Source of the DNA: Azoarcus sp.
Lineage (GTDB): Bacteria > Pseudomonadota > Gammaproteobacteria > Burkholderiales > Rhodocyclaceae
Reading direction: 5' to 3'
Assembly: GCA_031268195.1 (NCBI GenBank)
Contig: JAIRXQ010000059.1
Location: 1-64,000 of the forward strand
Length of the DNA stretch: 64,000 nt
Each line of letters opens with the position of its first letter. The stretch's first letter is position 1. The translations under genes were made by a program, and so were the position numbers. Positions 7,801 through 16,631 of this stretch are shown piece after piece. The notes beneath the pieces are model-generated. The model was not told the DNA's origin, did no database searches, and saw only the letters and a program-made list of their open reading frames with translations.

Positions 7801-8610
7801 TCAGACAAAGAATACGCCGTGCAGCATCTTGAGGACGAGCAGGATCAACATGCCCGCGAAGGCTTTCTTGAGCGTCTGCACGGGCAGGCGATGGGCGCAG
7901 GCCGCGCCGAGCGGGGCGACGAACACGCTGACCACGCCGGTCAGCACCAGGGCGGGCAGGTAGATGTAGCCGAGCGTGAGCGGCGGCGAGCCGTGTGTCG
8001 TCCAGCCGTTGACCAGATAGCCGATGGTGCCCGCCAGGGCGATGGGAAAGCCGATAGCCGCCGAGGTGCCGATGGCGTGTTGCGCCTTGATGTTGCACCA
8101 GATCATGAATGGCACCGAGAGCGAGCCGCCGCCAATGGCGACCAGCGCGGAGGGGCCGCCGATGAGCAGGCCCGCGCCGATCATGCCAACGCGGCCGGGC
8201 AGTTCGCGCGAGGGTTTGGGTTTGGCGTTGTAGAGCATCTGCGCGGCAACGAAGGTCATGAAGCAGGCGAAGAACACCGCCAGCGGCACGGTGTTCATGT
8301 GCTTGGCGATAAAGCTGCCTGCGAAGGTGCCGATGAGGATGCCGGGGGTGATGCGGCGCACGATGTCCCAATGCACCGCGCCGTGAGCGTGGTGGGCGCG
8401 CGTGCTGGAGATCGAGGTGAGTATGATGGTGGCCATCGAGGTGCCGAGCGCCATGTGCACTACGTGTTCGTGCGGGAAACCCTGCGCGAGAAAAAGGGTG
8501 GTGAGCATCGGCACCATGATGCCGCCGCCGCCGATGCCGAGCAGTCCGGCGAGAAAGCCGACCACGACGCCCAGCAGGGGGTAGGCCAGCAACCATGTAT
8601 CGAATGTCAT
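7801..8610 (-). CDS. TauE/SafE family anion permease
   Basis: A 269-residue integral membrane protein of the TauE/SafE (sulfite/organosulfonate exporter) family with about 8 hydrophobic helices. The typical glycine-rich entry FLAGLLGIGGGGIMVPML lies near residue 17, and the repeat half carries LVAIGGGSLSVPFMIW. Start MTFDTWLLAYP follows a short ggggac element. Upstream lies the 6S RNA terminator, so it has its own promoter in the 8611-8645 gap or is read through. Transport of sulfite, sulfonate or another small anion is a family-level prediction. Confidence 0.9.
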   Translation of the reverse strand: MTFDTWLLAYPLLGVVVGFLAGLLGIGGGGIMVPMLTTLFLAQGFPHEHVVHMALGTSMATIILTSISSTRAHHAHGAVHWDIVRRITPGILIGTFAGSFIAKHMNTVPLAVFFACFMTFVAAQMLYNAKPKPSRELPGRVGMIGAGLLIGGPSALVAIGGGSLSVPFMIWCNIKAQHAIGTSAAIGFPIALAGTIGYLVNGWTTHGSPPLTLGYIYLPALVLTGVVSVFVAPLGAACAHRLPVQTLKKAFAGMLILLVLKMLHGVFFV

Positions 8611-8647
8611 TGATGTCCCCGCACCGGGAAATCGAAATCCGGCAGAC

Positions 8648-8680
8648 AAAAAAGCGCCGCAACGAGGTGCGGCGCTTTGG
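8648..8680 (-). terminator. Terminator after the 6S RNA
   Basis: On the minus strand the stem aagcgccgca / ttgcggcgctt (loop cctcg) is followed by a run of T (cttttttg). It ends the zapA/6S RNA transcription unit just before the permease gene. Confidence 0.85.
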
Positions 8681-8691
8681 GATGGGCCCCC

Positions 8692-8885
8692 CGCACGTGC
8701 CGTATCGCCGGATATCCTGAACCTTTGGTTCAGGGGGTCACTTTCCTTCTGCCTCAGGCTCGCCCACGAGGGGCGTGCACACTGGCAGTTTCAATGGTCA
8801 GCAACCGGTCTCTCGATATTGGTTCAAGGAAACTACGGCTTCCACGAACACAGCAGGGGATTGACCTCACAAACCAGACGTCATC
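8692..8885 (-). ncRNA. ssrS: 6S RNA
   Basis: 6S RNA binds the sigma-70 RNA polymerase holoenzyme and mimics an open promoter. On the minus strand the segment gaggtcaatcccctg matches the 5' arm, and cccctgaaccaaaggttcag matches the conserved 3' hairpin of 6S RNA (compare cuugaaccaaggguucaagg in Escherichia coli). The position directly downstream of zapA is the usual one in proteobacteria. Ends are approximate, because the closing stem could not be paired with certainty by eye; a terminator follows at 8648-8680. Confidence 0.85.
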
Positions 8886-8908
8886 GTCCGCGCATTGGAA
8901 ACGGCTAC

Positions 8909-9214
8909 TCAAAAGAGCTTTTCCTGCTGCGCCAGCACGCCTTCGATGCGTGTTTGCATATGGGCGATTCTACGCTTGAGCGTGGGCAAATCAAACCCGC
9001 GACCGTGTAGTAGTTGGAGAAAATCGTGCGCAATGTTGAGCGCGGTCATGATGGCCAGCGTCTCGCCGCCCGCGCGGGTTTTTTTCGCCATTTCTTCCAG
9101 CCGCTGCGCAAGGTAGGAGACGGCTTCGAGCAGGCTTTCCCGCTCGTTCGCGGCGCACGAGATTTGGTATTCCTTGCCCAGAAGGCTGATGTCGAGCATT
9201 TCGGCCTCTTTCAT
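8909..9214 (-). CDS. zapA: Cell division protein ZapA
   Basis: A protein of about 101 residues that bundles FtsZ filaments at the division ring. The sequence LDISLLGKEYQISC is the N-terminal strand pair, and the rest is an alpha-helical coiled coil. The track start (9229) overlaps the upstream gene stop as ATGA. A strong AAGGAGG lies immediately before the second ATG at 9214, so that start (MKEAEMLDI) is preferred. Its neighbours, a zapB-like gene upstream and 6S RNA downstream, are the usual arrangement. Confidence 0.9.
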   Translation of the reverse strand: MKEAEMLDISLLGKEYQISCAANERESLLEAVSYLAQRLEEMAKKTRAGGETLAIMTALNIAHDFLQLLHGRGFDLPTLKRRIAHMQTRIEGVLAQQEKLF

Positions 9215-9225
9215 GCTGGCCTCCT

Positions 9226-9420
9226 TCATGACTGCGGCAGCCGCTCGAGCACGGTTGCGAGCTTTTCGGCGGCAAGCTCGATTTTGCTGGTGAGCAGGCG
9301 GTTGTCGGCTTCGAGTCTGGCTTTTTGCTGGCGCAGCTCGCGGGTTTCGTCACGCAGCGTCGCGTGCATGCTGATGAGTTGTTCGAGCTGTGCTTCGAGA
9401 CGGTTGAGTTCGGCTTCCAT
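9226..9420 (-). CDS. Small coiled-coil protein, ZapB-like
   Basis: A 64-residue protein predicted to be one continuous coiled coil (LNRLEAQLEQLISMHATLRD ... KARLEADNRLLTSKIELAAEK). Short coiled coils directly upstream of zapA are annotated as the TIGR02449 / ZapB-like family and are thought to act in cell division. It overlaps zapA by 4 bases if the upstream ATG is used. There is no catalytic motif. Confidence 0.8.
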   Translation of the reverse strand: MEAELNRLEAQLEQLISMHATLRDETRELRQQKARLEADNRLLTSKIELAAEKLATVLERLPQS

Positions 9421-9508
9421 GAGTGGCGGGCGAGAGGTGGCGGACGATGTGTGGCGGGTGGAGGTGCGGCGAGAGAAGGAGGACTCGGCAGGCGGAAAGG
9501 CAAGGCCG

Positions 9509-11359
9509 CTACTTTATCACCTGCGTCACGTCGCGCACCGCGCCCGTGTCGGCCGAGGTGGTGAGTGCCGCGTAGGCTTGCAATGCCGCGGAAACCGGGC
9601 GCTGGCGCGTGGCGGGCCGCCACGCTTTGCCGCCGCGCGCCGCCATCGCCGCCCGGCGGCGCGCGAGTTCTTCGCTGCTGACGACAAGCGTGATGGTGCG
9701 GGCGGGGATGTCGATTTCGATGACATCGCCCTCCTCGACCAGGGCGATTGCACCGCCGCAGGCCGCTTCGGGCGAAACGTGGCCGATCGAGAGGCCCGAT
9801 GTGCCGCCGGAGAAGCGACCGTCGGTCAGGAGCGCGCATTTTTTGCCGAGGCCGCGCGACTTGAGGTAGCTCGTCGGGTAAAGCATCTCCTGCATGCCGG
9901 GGCCGCCCTTGGGGCCTTCGTAGCGGATGACCACCACGTCGCCCGCCTGCACTTTGTCGCCCAGGATGCCGTCGGAGGCTTCTTCCTGGCTCTCGAACAC
10001 TCTGGCCGTGCCGGAGAACTTCCAGATCGATTCATCGACCCCGGCGGTCTTCACGATGCAGCCTTTTTCCGCGATGTTGCCGAACAGTGTCGCCAGGCCG
10101 CCATCCTGGCTGAAGGCGTTGGCGCGGTCGCGAATGACGCCTCTGGAGCGGTCGAGGTCGAGTTCGGGCCAGCGCTTGTCCTGGCTGAACGCCTGTTGTG
10201 TTGGCACGCCACCGGGCGCGGCGCGGTAGAAGTCGAACACGGCGTTGTCGTGGGCGCGGATCACGTCCCGGCGCGCGAGCGCATCGCCCAGCGTGCGGGC
10301 ATGTACGGTGAGGGCGTCCGTGTGGAGCAGGCCGGCGCGGTCGAGTTCGCCGAGGATGCCCATGATGCCGCCAGCGCGATGCACGTCCTCGACGTGCACG
10401 TCGGCCACGGCGGGCGCGACCTTGCACAGGCAGGGCACGCGCTTCGAGAGGCGGTCGATGTCCTTCATGGTGAAATCGACGCCCGCCTCGCGCGCGGCGG
10501 CCAGAAGATGCAGCACGGTGTTGGTGGAGCCGCCCATGGCGATATCGAGGCTCATTGCGTTCTCGAACGCTTTTACGGTGGCGATGGCGCGCGGCAGCAC
10601 GGATGCGTCATCCTGTTCGTAATAACGCTTTGCCATGCCGACGATGAGGCGGCCCGCCTCGCGGAACAGGTTTTCGCGGTCGGCGTGCGTCGCCACCAGT
10701 GTGCCGTTGCCGGGCAGCGACAGACCGAGCGCTTCGGTGAGACAGTTCATCGAGTTGGCGGTGAACATGCCCGAACACGATCCGCAGGTCGGACAGGCGC
10801 CGCGTTCGACTGCGTCGATTTCGGCGTCCGAGCAGTTTTTGTCCGCCGCTTTCACCATCGCGTCGATGAGATCGAGCGAGAGCACTTTCGCCCCCCATTT
10901 CACTTTGCCCGCCTCCATCGGCCCGCCGGAGACGAAGATCGCCGGAATGTTGAGCCTCAGCGCCGCCATCAGCATGCCCGGCGTTACTTTGTCGCAGTTG
11001 GAGATGCACACCAGCGCGTCGGCGGTGTGGGCGTTGGCCATGTATTCCACCGAATCCGCGATGAGATCGCGCGAGGGCAGCGAGTACAGCATGCCGCCGT
11101 GCCCCATCGCGATGCCATCGTCGATGGCGATGGTGCCGAACTCTTTGGCGACGCCGCCCGCGGCTTCGATCTCGCGCGCCACCAGTTGTCCGAGTTCTTT
11201 CAGGTGCACATGTCCCGGCACGAACTGGGTGAAGCTGTTGGCGACGGCGATGATCGGTTTGTCGAAATCCCCGTCCTTCATGCCGGTGGCGCGCCACAAG
11301 GCGCGTGCGCCCGCCATGTTGCGGCCGGTGGTGGAGGTGCGGGAACGGTATTCGGGCAT
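9509..11359 (-). CDS. ilvD: Dihydroxy-acid dehydratase
   Basis: A 616-residue enzyme, the same length as Escherichia coli IlvD. It dehydrates dihydroxy acids to 2-keto acids in valine and isoleucine synthesis using an iron-sulfur cluster. The family motifs are present: [10 protein letters not shown] (first cluster cysteine), [20 protein letters not shown] and the C-terminal [16 protein letters not shown]. The start [18 protein letters not shown] matches the family N-terminus. No other branched-chain gene is adjacent, although leuA is in the window at 58.9 kb. The upstream 283 bases (11360-11642) show no gene. Confidence 0.97.
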   Translation of the reverse strand: MPEYRSRTSTTGRNMAGARALWRATGMKDGDFDKPIIAVANSFTQFVPGHVHLKELGQLVAREIEAAGGVAKEFGTIAIDDGIAMGHGGMLYSLPSRDLIADSVEYMANAHTADALVCISNCDKVTPGMLMAALRLNIPAIFVSGGPMEAGKVKWGAKVLSLDLIDAMVKAADKNCSDAEIDAVERGACPTCGSCSGMFTANSMNCLTEALGLSLPGNGTLVATHADRENLFREAGRLIVGMAKRYYEQDDASVLPRAIATVKAFENAMSLDIAMGGSTNTVLHLLAAAREAGVDFTMKDIDRLSKRVPCLCKVAPAVADVHVEDVHRAGGIMGILGELDRAGLLHTDALTVHARTLGDALARRDVIRAHDNAVFDFYRAAPGGVPTQQAFSQDKRWPELDLDRSRGVIRDRANAFSQDGGLATLFGNIAEKGCIVKTAGVDESIWKFSGTARVFESQEEASDGILGDKVQAGDVVVIRYEGPKGGPGMQEMLYPTSYLKSRGLGKKCALLTDGRFSGGTSGLSIGHVSPEAACGGAIALVEEGDVIEIDIPARTITLVVSSEELARRRAAMAARGGKAWRPATRQRPVSAALQAYAALTTSADTGAVRDVTQVIK

Positions 11360-11642
11360 GACGGCGCTCCGGGAAAAGGGGCAGAAAAAGGCTGAAGGGG
11401 GCGGAAAGAAGCGGAAAAGCCGCGATTCTAATCCTCGCGGCAGGGCGCGGGCAAAGACGGAAGGGTCGTCAGGCGGGCGCCGGGCGGCTCAAACGTGCCT
11501 TGCGCGGGATGGTTCCAGTGGCGAGGCCGTTTGGCGCATGGCTGCGGACCCCGAAATCTTGCGGCAGATGCGCGCGGAGCACGCCGGTGTTCGTTTTGCC
11601 GTGCGCTTCAGGATTTGTCGGGCGCGCTTCGGCAATCCGGCG

Positions 11643-12446
11643 CTATTCCTCCGCCTTCACCTGAAACACCTGCCCGTCTTCCAGCCGCAGGGCGGTGAGC
11701 GAGCCGCCCCAGACGTAGCCGGAGTCGAGGGCGATGAGTCCGGGTTCGCGGTAAAAGCCGAGGGCCGACCAGTGGCCGCAGACGATGGTGTGGGTGCGGC
11801 TGGCGCGCTGCGGAAGCGCGAACCACGGCAGCGTGCCTTCCGGGGCTTTGTCGGGTGGGCCTTTGGCGCGCATCGCCATGCGACCGTCCAATGTGAGGAG
11901 GCGCATTCTGGTGAAGGCGTTGACGATGACGCGTAACCGGCCCCATCCCTGTAGGCCGCGTTCCCAGTGATCGGGACGGCTGCCCATGAGGTGCATGAGG
12001 AATTTTTTGGCATCCTTGCCGGTGAGCATGTCTTCGACTTCGGCGGCGAGCGCCTGCGCTTTCGGCACCGTCCATTGCGGCAGCAGGCCCGCGTGCACGA
12101 GCACGTACTGGCCTTCGACGTGCAGCAGCGGGCGGTGTGCGAGCCAGTGCAGCAGCTCGTCGCGGTCGGGCGCGGTGAGGATTTGATCGAGCGTGTCGCC
12201 GTCGCTGCGGCGTTTGATGCCCGCCTGGGTCATCAGCAAAAAAAGGTCGTGATTGCCGAGCACCACGGTGGCGGCCGCGCCGAGGCGGGCGACGAAGCGC
12301 AGGGTTTCGAGCGATTGCGGGCCGCGATTGACCAGATCGCCCACCAGCCACAGGCGATCCGCGACGGGATCGAAGGCGATGAGATCGAGGAGTCGCCGGA
12401 AGGCGCTGTAGCAGCCCTGGAGATCGCCAATCGCGTAGGTTGCCAT
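11643..12446 (-). CDS. apaH: Symmetrical bis(5'-nucleosyl)-tetraphosphatase
   Basis: A 267-residue Ap4A hydrolase that splits diadenosine tetraphosphate into two ADP. It has the metallophosphatase signature in order: GDLQGC (7-12), GDLVNRGP, GNHDLFLL and VHAGLLPQ. Length fits the family (about 280). It is the last gene of a trpS-murB-apaH run on the minus strand, 16 bases after murB. By removing alarmone-like nucleotides it may affect RNA capping and stress responses. Confidence 0.95.
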   Translation of the reverse strand: MATYAIGDLQGCYSAFRRLLDLIAFDPVADRLWLVGDLVNRGPQSLETLRFVARLGAAATVVLGNHDLFLLMTQAGIKRRSDGDTLDQILTAPDRDELLHWLAHRPLLHVEGQYVLVHAGLLPQWTVPKAQALAAEVEDMLTGKDAKKFLMHLMGSRPDHWERGLQGWGRLRVIVNAFTRMRLLTLDGRMAMRAKGPPDKAPEGTLPWFALPQRASRTHTIVCGHWSALGFYREPGLIALDSGYVWGGSLTALRLEDGQVFQVKAEE

Positions 12447-12462
12447 GTCGTGTCGGGAGGCG

Positions 12463-13479
12463 TCAGACGAACACGGGTTCGGGTTCGAGTTCGATGCCGA
12501 AGCGCGCTCGCACGTCGGCCTGGATGCGCCCGGCCAGTTTCAGCACGTCCGCGCCGGTCGCGTTGCCGTGGTTGACCAGTACCAGGGCTTGCTGGGTGTG
12601 GCAACCGACGGGGCCGAGGCGGCGACCTTTCCAGTCGCATTGTTCGATCAGCCAGCCGGCCGCGAGTTTTTCGTGGCCGTCGGGTTGCGGGTAGTGGGGT
12701 AGCGCCGGGTTCTTTGCCAGCAAGGCGGTGCAGCGGGCGGCGTCGACCACGGGATTCTTGAAGAAGCTCCCGGCGCTGCCGAGGGTGGCCGGATCGGGCA
12801 GTTTGCGGCGGCGGATGGCGGCGACGGCTTCCGAGACTTGCAGCGGCGACGGTTTTTCGATGTTTTGCGCGGCAAGTTCCTGGGCGATGTCGCCGTAGTG
12901 GGTCAGGGGGCGCCATGTGCGCGGCAGGCGAAAACGCACCGCTGTCACCAGCCAGCGGGTGGGTTCGCGCTTGAAGATGCTGTCGCGGTAGGCGAAGCGG
13001 CAGGCGGAGGCATCGAACGTGCGTGCTTCGCCGCTCAGGAGATCGAGCGCATCGAGCGAGTGGAGGCGTTCGGCCACTTCCAGCCCGTATGCGCCAATGT
13101 TCTGCACCGGGGCCGCGCCGACGGTGCCGGGGATCAGCGACAGGTTCTCCAGCCCCGCCCAGCCACGCGTAAGCGTCCAGCGCACGAAGTCGTGCCAGTG
13201 CTCGCCCGCGCCCGCTTCGACGATGGTTGCGCCGTCTTCCACGCCCAGTTTGCGGCGTCCGCTGATTTCCACTTTGAGCACGGTGGCGAGTTCGCCGCCG
13301 CGCAACACGAGGTTGCTGCCGCCGCCGAGAATCAGGCTCAACACTTCGCCGCCGCGGGTGGCGACCCAGTCGCGCGCATCGTCGACGGTTCTCAGGCGCA
13401 CCAGCCAGCGCGCCCGCGCGGGCAGGCCAAAGCTGTTGAGCGCGGCGAGATCGGCATCGAGTTGCGTGGCGGCTTTCAT
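12463..13479 (-). CDS. murB: UDP-N-acetylenolpyruvoylglucosamine reductase
   Basis: A 338-residue FAD enzyme that makes UDP-N-acetylmuramate in the cytoplasm, the second committed step of peptidoglycan precursor synthesis. FAD-binding motifs [11 protein letters not shown] and NIGAYGLEV are present, with [11 protein letters not shown] and the SAGSFFKNP active-site segment. The length fits type I MurB. It follows trpS by 18 bases and precedes apaH. Confidence 0.96.
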   Translation of the reverse strand: MKAATQLDADLAALNSFGLPARARWLVRLRTVDDARDWVATRGGEVLSLILGGGSNLVLRGGELATVLKVEISGRRKLGVEDGATIVEAGAGEHWHDFVRWTLTRGWAGLENLSLIPGTVGAAPVQNIGAYGLEVAERLHSLDALDLLSGEARTFDASACRFAYRDSIFKREPTRWLVTAVRFRLPRTWRPLTHYGDIAQELAAQNIEKPSPLQVSEAVAAIRRRKLPDPATLGSAGSFFKNPVVDAARCTALLAKNPALPHYPQPDGHEKLAAGWLIEQCDWKGRRLGPVGCHTQQALVLVNHGNATGADVLKLAGRIQADVRARFGIELEPEPVFV

Positions 13480-13497
13480 CGGCTGGCTTTCATCGGC

Positions 13498-14781
13498 TCA
13501 CTCGGCGCGCAGTGCGGCCAGCACCCGCGTCACATCGGATGCGCTCGCGCCGTTGGCGAGATCGGCCCACTGCGCGAAGTGTTCGCCGTTTTTGAGTGCG
13601 GCCACCGCTTGCCCGGCTTCGCGCGGCGCGGCGAAGGCGTGGCTTTGCAGGAGGGTGCGGCCCTCGCCGTCGACGAGTTTGAAGTAGAACTGGCCGTCTG
13701 CTTCGCGGTATTGCTTCACTTGCGGCCTGGCCTGCGCTTGCGGGCGCGCATCCGCGGGCGCGGCGGGCAACTGGTCGAGCCGCCGCAAACCGACCGCCTC
13801 GCGCAGTCGGGCGACGAATGGCGTCGCGTATCTGGCGCGCAGCCGTTCCGCGCCGCTTTTCAGCACTTGTTCGATGCGTTGCGGTTCGGCGATCAATTCT
13901 TCGTAACGGGCGCGCATCGGGGCGATGACCGTCTCCAGCTTGTCGAACAGCGCTTCTTTGGCGTCGCCCCACGCGATGCCTTGCGCGAAGCGCCCGCGCA
14001 TCGTCTCGGTTTCGGCGGGGGTGGCGAACGCCTGAAAAAGCTGGAACAGCGCGGAGCCTTCGGTTTGTTTTGGCTCGCCGGAGGCTTTGGAGTCGGTGAC
14101 GATCGTGAGGATGCGTCTTTTGAGTTCGGCGGGGGGGGCGAAGAGCGGAATCGTGTTGTCGTAGCTTTTGCTCATCTTGCGTCCGTCGAGTCCGGGCAGG
14201 GTGGCGACGGCATCGTCGACCGCCGCTTCGGGCAGCACGAAGTGTTCGCCGTAGCGATGATTGAAGCTGGCGGCGATGTCGCGCGCCATTTCGAGGTGCT
14301 GAATCTGGTCGCGGCCGACCGGCACTTTGTGCGCGTTGAACATCAGGATGTCGGCGGCCATCAGCAGCGGATACATGAACAGGCCCATCGTCACCCCGGC
14401 GTCGGCGTTTTCGCCCTCGGCGGTGTTCTTGTCGACGGCGGCCTTGTAAGCGTGGGCGCGGTTGAGCAGCCCCTTGCCGGTGACGCAGGTCAAGAGCCAG
14501 GTCAGTTCGGGAATTTCGGGGATGTCGGACTGGCGGTAGAACCACACTTTTTCCGGGCGCAGCCCGGCGGCAAGCCAGGTGGCGGCGATCTCCAGCGTGG
14601 AGCGCTGTACCCGTTCGGGCGAGCCGGTCTTGATGAGCGCGTGGTAGTCGGAGAGGAAATAAAAGCTCTCGACATCGGGTTGTTTGCTGGCGTTCACCGC
14701 GGGGCGGATTGCACCCGCGTAGTTGCCAAGGTGCGGCGTGCCGGAGGGGGTGATGCCGGTGAGGATGCGAAGTTGGGGCAT
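13498..14781 (-). CDS. trpS: Tryptophanyl-tRNA synthetase
   Basis: A 427-residue class I synthetase. TPSGTPHLGNYAG is the HIGH-type motif and GRKMSKSYDN is the KMSKS loop. The start MPQLRILTG was chosen; the 53 residues before it in the track are not conserved in composition and lack a ribosome site. The protein is about 90 residues longer than the Escherichia coli enzyme. The extra part is a C-terminal segment after a Q/A/P-rich linker, beginning YREADGQFYFKLVDGEGRTL. This resembles the small DUF1508/YegP fold and is seen in several betaproteobacterial TrpRS. It is the first gene of trpS-murB-apaH. Confidence 0.95.
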   Translation of the reverse strand: MPQLRILTGITPSGTPHLGNYAGAIRPAVNASKQPDVESFYFLSDYHALIKTGSPERVQRSTLEIAATWLAAGLRPEKVWFYRQSDIPEIPELTWLLTCVTGKGLLNRAHAYKAAVDKNTAEGENADAGVTMGLFMYPLLMAADILMFNAHKVPVGRDQIQHLEMARDIAASFNHRYGEHFVLPEAAVDDAVATLPGLDGRKMSKSYDNTIPLFAPPAELKRRILTIVTDSKASGEPKQTEGSALFQLFQAFATPAETETMRGRFAQGIAWGDAKEALFDKLETVIAPMRARYEELIAEPQRIEQVLKSGAERLRARYATPFVARLREAVGLRRLDQLPAAPADARPQAQARPQVKQYREADGQFYFKLVDGEGRTLLQSHAFAAPREAGQAVAALKNGEHFAQWADLANGASASDVTRVLAALRAE

Positions 14782-14930
14782 GACGAGAGAGAAGGCTTGG
14801 GGAGCCGGCGATTTTAGCTGAAACCGTCCGGACAATGACGGTTTGGGGAGGATAACAGTTGTGGTTGTCCGAAATAGCGCACGGCCTGTGGCGAAAGCGT
14901 GATGCGGGCGATGTCCGGTCTTTGCCCTCC

Positions 14931-14950
14931 ACCATGACATCTGTCATGGT
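14931..14950. promoter_or_regulatory. Inverted repeat between trpS and the PilZ gene
   Basis: accatgac-atct-gtcatggt is a perfect 8-bp inverted repeat with a 4-base spacer, in the divergent gap between trpS and the PilZ gene. The shape suggests a dimeric repressor site. No matching regulator can be named. Confidence 0.4.
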
Positions 14951-15016
14951 CTAAAAGCGTGCGGGGGCTAAAATCGGCGCAGCACAACCCTATCACTTCA
15001 TCCGGGGGAAACGATC

Positions 15017-15322
15017 ATGGATCACGCCGCGCCGAGGGATCGCCGTCTCGACCGCCGCATTCCCGTCAATTGCACCGCGTTCATTCACCTGCGCGAGGGC
15101 AGCAGCATCGCGGCGGAATGCATCGAACTGAGCGTTGCGGGGATGACGTTGCGCGCCAATTATGTGCCCACCGAGGGCGAGGTGGTCGAAGTCGCGGTCG
15201 CTTCCCCGAACGATACGATGGAGCGCCCGCCGCTGATGACGCGGCTGCGCGTGACGCGCTGCCATTCGATTCCCGACGGCCGCAACGAAATCGGCGGCAC
15301 GATCGTGCGTGTCGTGGGCTGA
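15017..15322 (+). CDS. PilZ-domain protein
   Basis: A 101-residue single-domain PilZ protein, a likely c-di-GMP receptor. The c-di-GMP motif is visible as RRLDRRIPVNC at residues 9-19 (RxxxR-type) and as ELSVAGM at residues 39-45, close to the (D/N)xSxxG consensus with E in place of D/N. The start ATG is preceded by gggggaaacgatc. It is monocistronic between divergent trpS and convergent dsbB. The altered first residue of the second motif may weaken ligand binding. Its partner is unknown. Confidence 0.82.
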   Translation: MDHAAPRDRRLDRRIPVNCTAFIHLREGSSIAAECIELSVAGMTLRANYVPTEGEVVEVAVASPNDTMERPPLMTRLRVTRCHSIPDGRNEIGGTIVRVVG

Positions 15323-15325
15323 ACG

Positions 15326-15391
15326 CCCCGCGTTCTACCTCGCCGCGCCCCGCGTTCTACCTCGCCGCGCCCTGCGTGCTACCTCGCCGCG
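15326..15391. repeat. Three tandem copies of a 22-bp unit at the dsbB 3' end
   Basis: The unit ccccgcgttctacctcgccgcg occurs at 15326-15347, again without change at 15348-15369, and with two changes at 15370-15391. The third copy contains the dsbB stop codon and its last codons (A-A-R-stop), so the array looks like slippage duplication of the gene end. Confidence 0.9.
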
Positions 15392-15894
15392 CCCGGTGCG
15401 CGGCGCAGCATCAGCCACAGCGTCACGGCGATGATGCCGCAGAACGTGACCAGCCCCCAGTGGGCGATGGAGAGGCCCAGGAGCGTCCAATCCACCGCGC
15501 CGCACTCGCCGGTGGCCTCGAACAGTTGCGGCCACCAGTGCGCGAACGCGAGCCCGTTGACCGTCCGTCCGATGCCGGGACCGCAGGCGGCGATGCCCGC
15601 CGGATTCGCCTGCAACCAGCTTTGCCACACCGCGACCCCCCCGCCCGCGAGCGCGGCCAGCGTGATCAGCGCGCCGTAGAGGCGCGGGGCGCGGTTGTGC
15701 AGCGCCCCGGCGAGTCCGACGATGCCGATTGCCAGCAGCCCGTAGCGTTGCAGGATGCACAGCGGGCAAGGATCGAGCCGCAGCGTCCCTTGCAGGTAGA
15801 GCGCGCCGAAACACAGCTCGAACACGACGAGCGCGAACAGCGCGAAGAAATAGGGCCGGAAGGGGCGGCGCAAGAGCGTTTGCAGAAAGGACAT
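15379..15894 (-). CDS. dsbB: Disulfide bond formation protein DsbB
   Basis: A 171-residue inner-membrane quinone reductase that reoxidises DsbA. It has four hydrophobic helices. The first periplasmic loop carries CPLC (in RLDPCPLCILQRYG). The second carries the cysteines of IAACGPGIG and TGECGAVDW. The start MSFLQTLLRRP was chosen over the track start 12 codons upstream. The C-terminus lies inside a 22-bp tandem repeat. No dsbA is adjacent. Confidence 0.94.
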   Translation of the reverse strand: MSFLQTLLRRPFRPYFFALFALVVFELCFGALYLQGTLRLDPCPLCILQRYGLLAIGIVGLAGALHNRAPRLYGALITLAALAGGGVAVWQSWLQANPAGIAACGPGIGRTVNGLAFAHWWPQLFEATGECGAVDWTLLGLSIAHWGLVTFCGIIAVTLWLMLRRAPGAAR

Positions 15895-15953
15895 GGCGAT
15901 CCTCGGCGGAGGCGGGAAAGGTGGCAGCATTGTAGGCGAATGCCGCTACGCTT

Positions 15954-16070
15954 TCACTCCCACGCCAGTGGGCCGCCCGTCTGGTGTTCGTTGCTCCGCG
16001 TCCCGGAAAAGCTTTTCTCTTTGCGCGGATGGGCGGGTTCATCCAGCCAGGACAATTTGGCTTTCGCGCC
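15954..16070 (-). pseudogene. nrdB: Degenerate duplicate of the nrdB 3' end
   Basis: In one uninterrupted frame the minus strand encodes GAKAKLSWLDEPAHPRKEK, then SFSGTRSNEHQTGGPLAWE and a stop. The genuine nrdB ends GAKAELPWLDEQANLRKEK, NFFETRVNEYQTGGTLAWE and a stop at 20167-20283. By eye 27 of 38 residues match, and nucleotide identity is a little over 80% across 117 bases. The two copies are direct repeats bracketing the merR-adh module. The merR 3' end (from 16039) runs into this copy in another frame. Confidence 0.9.
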
Positions 16071-16440
16071 GCAATTTCCTTTCCGCGGGCATGACGTGGT
16101 TTTCGTATTGCGCAATCTTTTGATCCAGCCGGTCGAGCATTTTTTGCATCCCGTCCACCCGCGCCGCGATCTGGGCACGCTGTTCAATGAGAATCCGCTT
16201 GCGCGCGCCGGCGGTTGCTTCGCCTTTTTGGAAAAGCGCGATGTATTCCATGAGCGCCTCCACCTGAACGCCCGCGTTGCGCATGCATTTGACGAAGTCG
16301 ATCCAGCCACAATCGAACTCCGTGTAGTTTCTGATGCCGCCCGCGCCGCGCCCGATCGCCGGAATCAGCCCGATGCGCTCGTAGTAGCGCAGGGTATCGG
16401 CCGTCAGACCGGATTTCTCGCAAACCTCCGAGATTGTCAT
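16039..16440 (-). CDS. MerR-family transcriptional regulator
   Basis: A 133-residue regulator. The winged HTH is MTISEVCEKSGLTADTLRYYERIGLI, followed by a long dimerisation helix and a short C-terminal effector part. Only one cysteine (C44 region, FDCGWIDFVKCM has two) lies near the helix, and there is no C-terminal metal-binding cysteine pair. It therefore looks more like aldehyde- or redox-responsive MerR proteins than like metal sensors. The start at 16440 matches the family; the track start is 32 codons longer. It is divergent from the alcohol dehydrogenase gene across a promoter with a 19-bp spacer. Its last 10 codons come from the duplicated nrdB end. Confidence 0.88.
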   Translation of the reverse strand: MTISEVCEKSGLTADTLRYYERIGLIPAIGRGAGGIRNYTEFDCGWIDFVKCMRNAGVQVEALMEYIALFQKGEATAGARKRILIEQRAQIAARVDGMQKMLDRLDQKIAQYENHVMPAERKLRRESQIVLAG

Positions 16441-16481
16441 CGCCACCTTCCGTCTCCACGAAAAATTTTTTGAAACTCCCG

Positions 16482-16512
16482 TTGACATGGAGTTGACTTC
16501 AAGGATTTTACT
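16482..16512 (+). promoter_or_regulatory. MerR-type promoter with 19-bp spacer
   Basis: TTGACA (16482-16487) and TTTACT (16507-16512) are separated by exactly 19 bases. The spacer contains the dyad tggagttgacttcaag. A spacer that is too long with a dyad inside it is the signature of MerR-activated promoters. It points toward the alcohol dehydrogenase gene. Confidence 0.75.
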
Positions 16513-16631
16513 CCGGATTGCAATGTGTGCATCCACTTCATGTCATTGGGTTTATTCGTGACGAATTGCTGCCGGAATGCCGTGCATGACACGGTCTGCT
16601 GGCTGGCATGACAAAGAGAGGAGCGGCAAAA

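Noticed and set aside
9014-11395. 793-codon + strand ORF in the track
   Set aside because: Antisense shadow of zapA and ilvD; composition is typical of GC-rich antisense frames and the minus-strand genes are clearly real.
13490-14947. 485-codon minus-strand ORF parallel to trpS
   Set aside because: Arginine-rich shadow in another frame of trpS.
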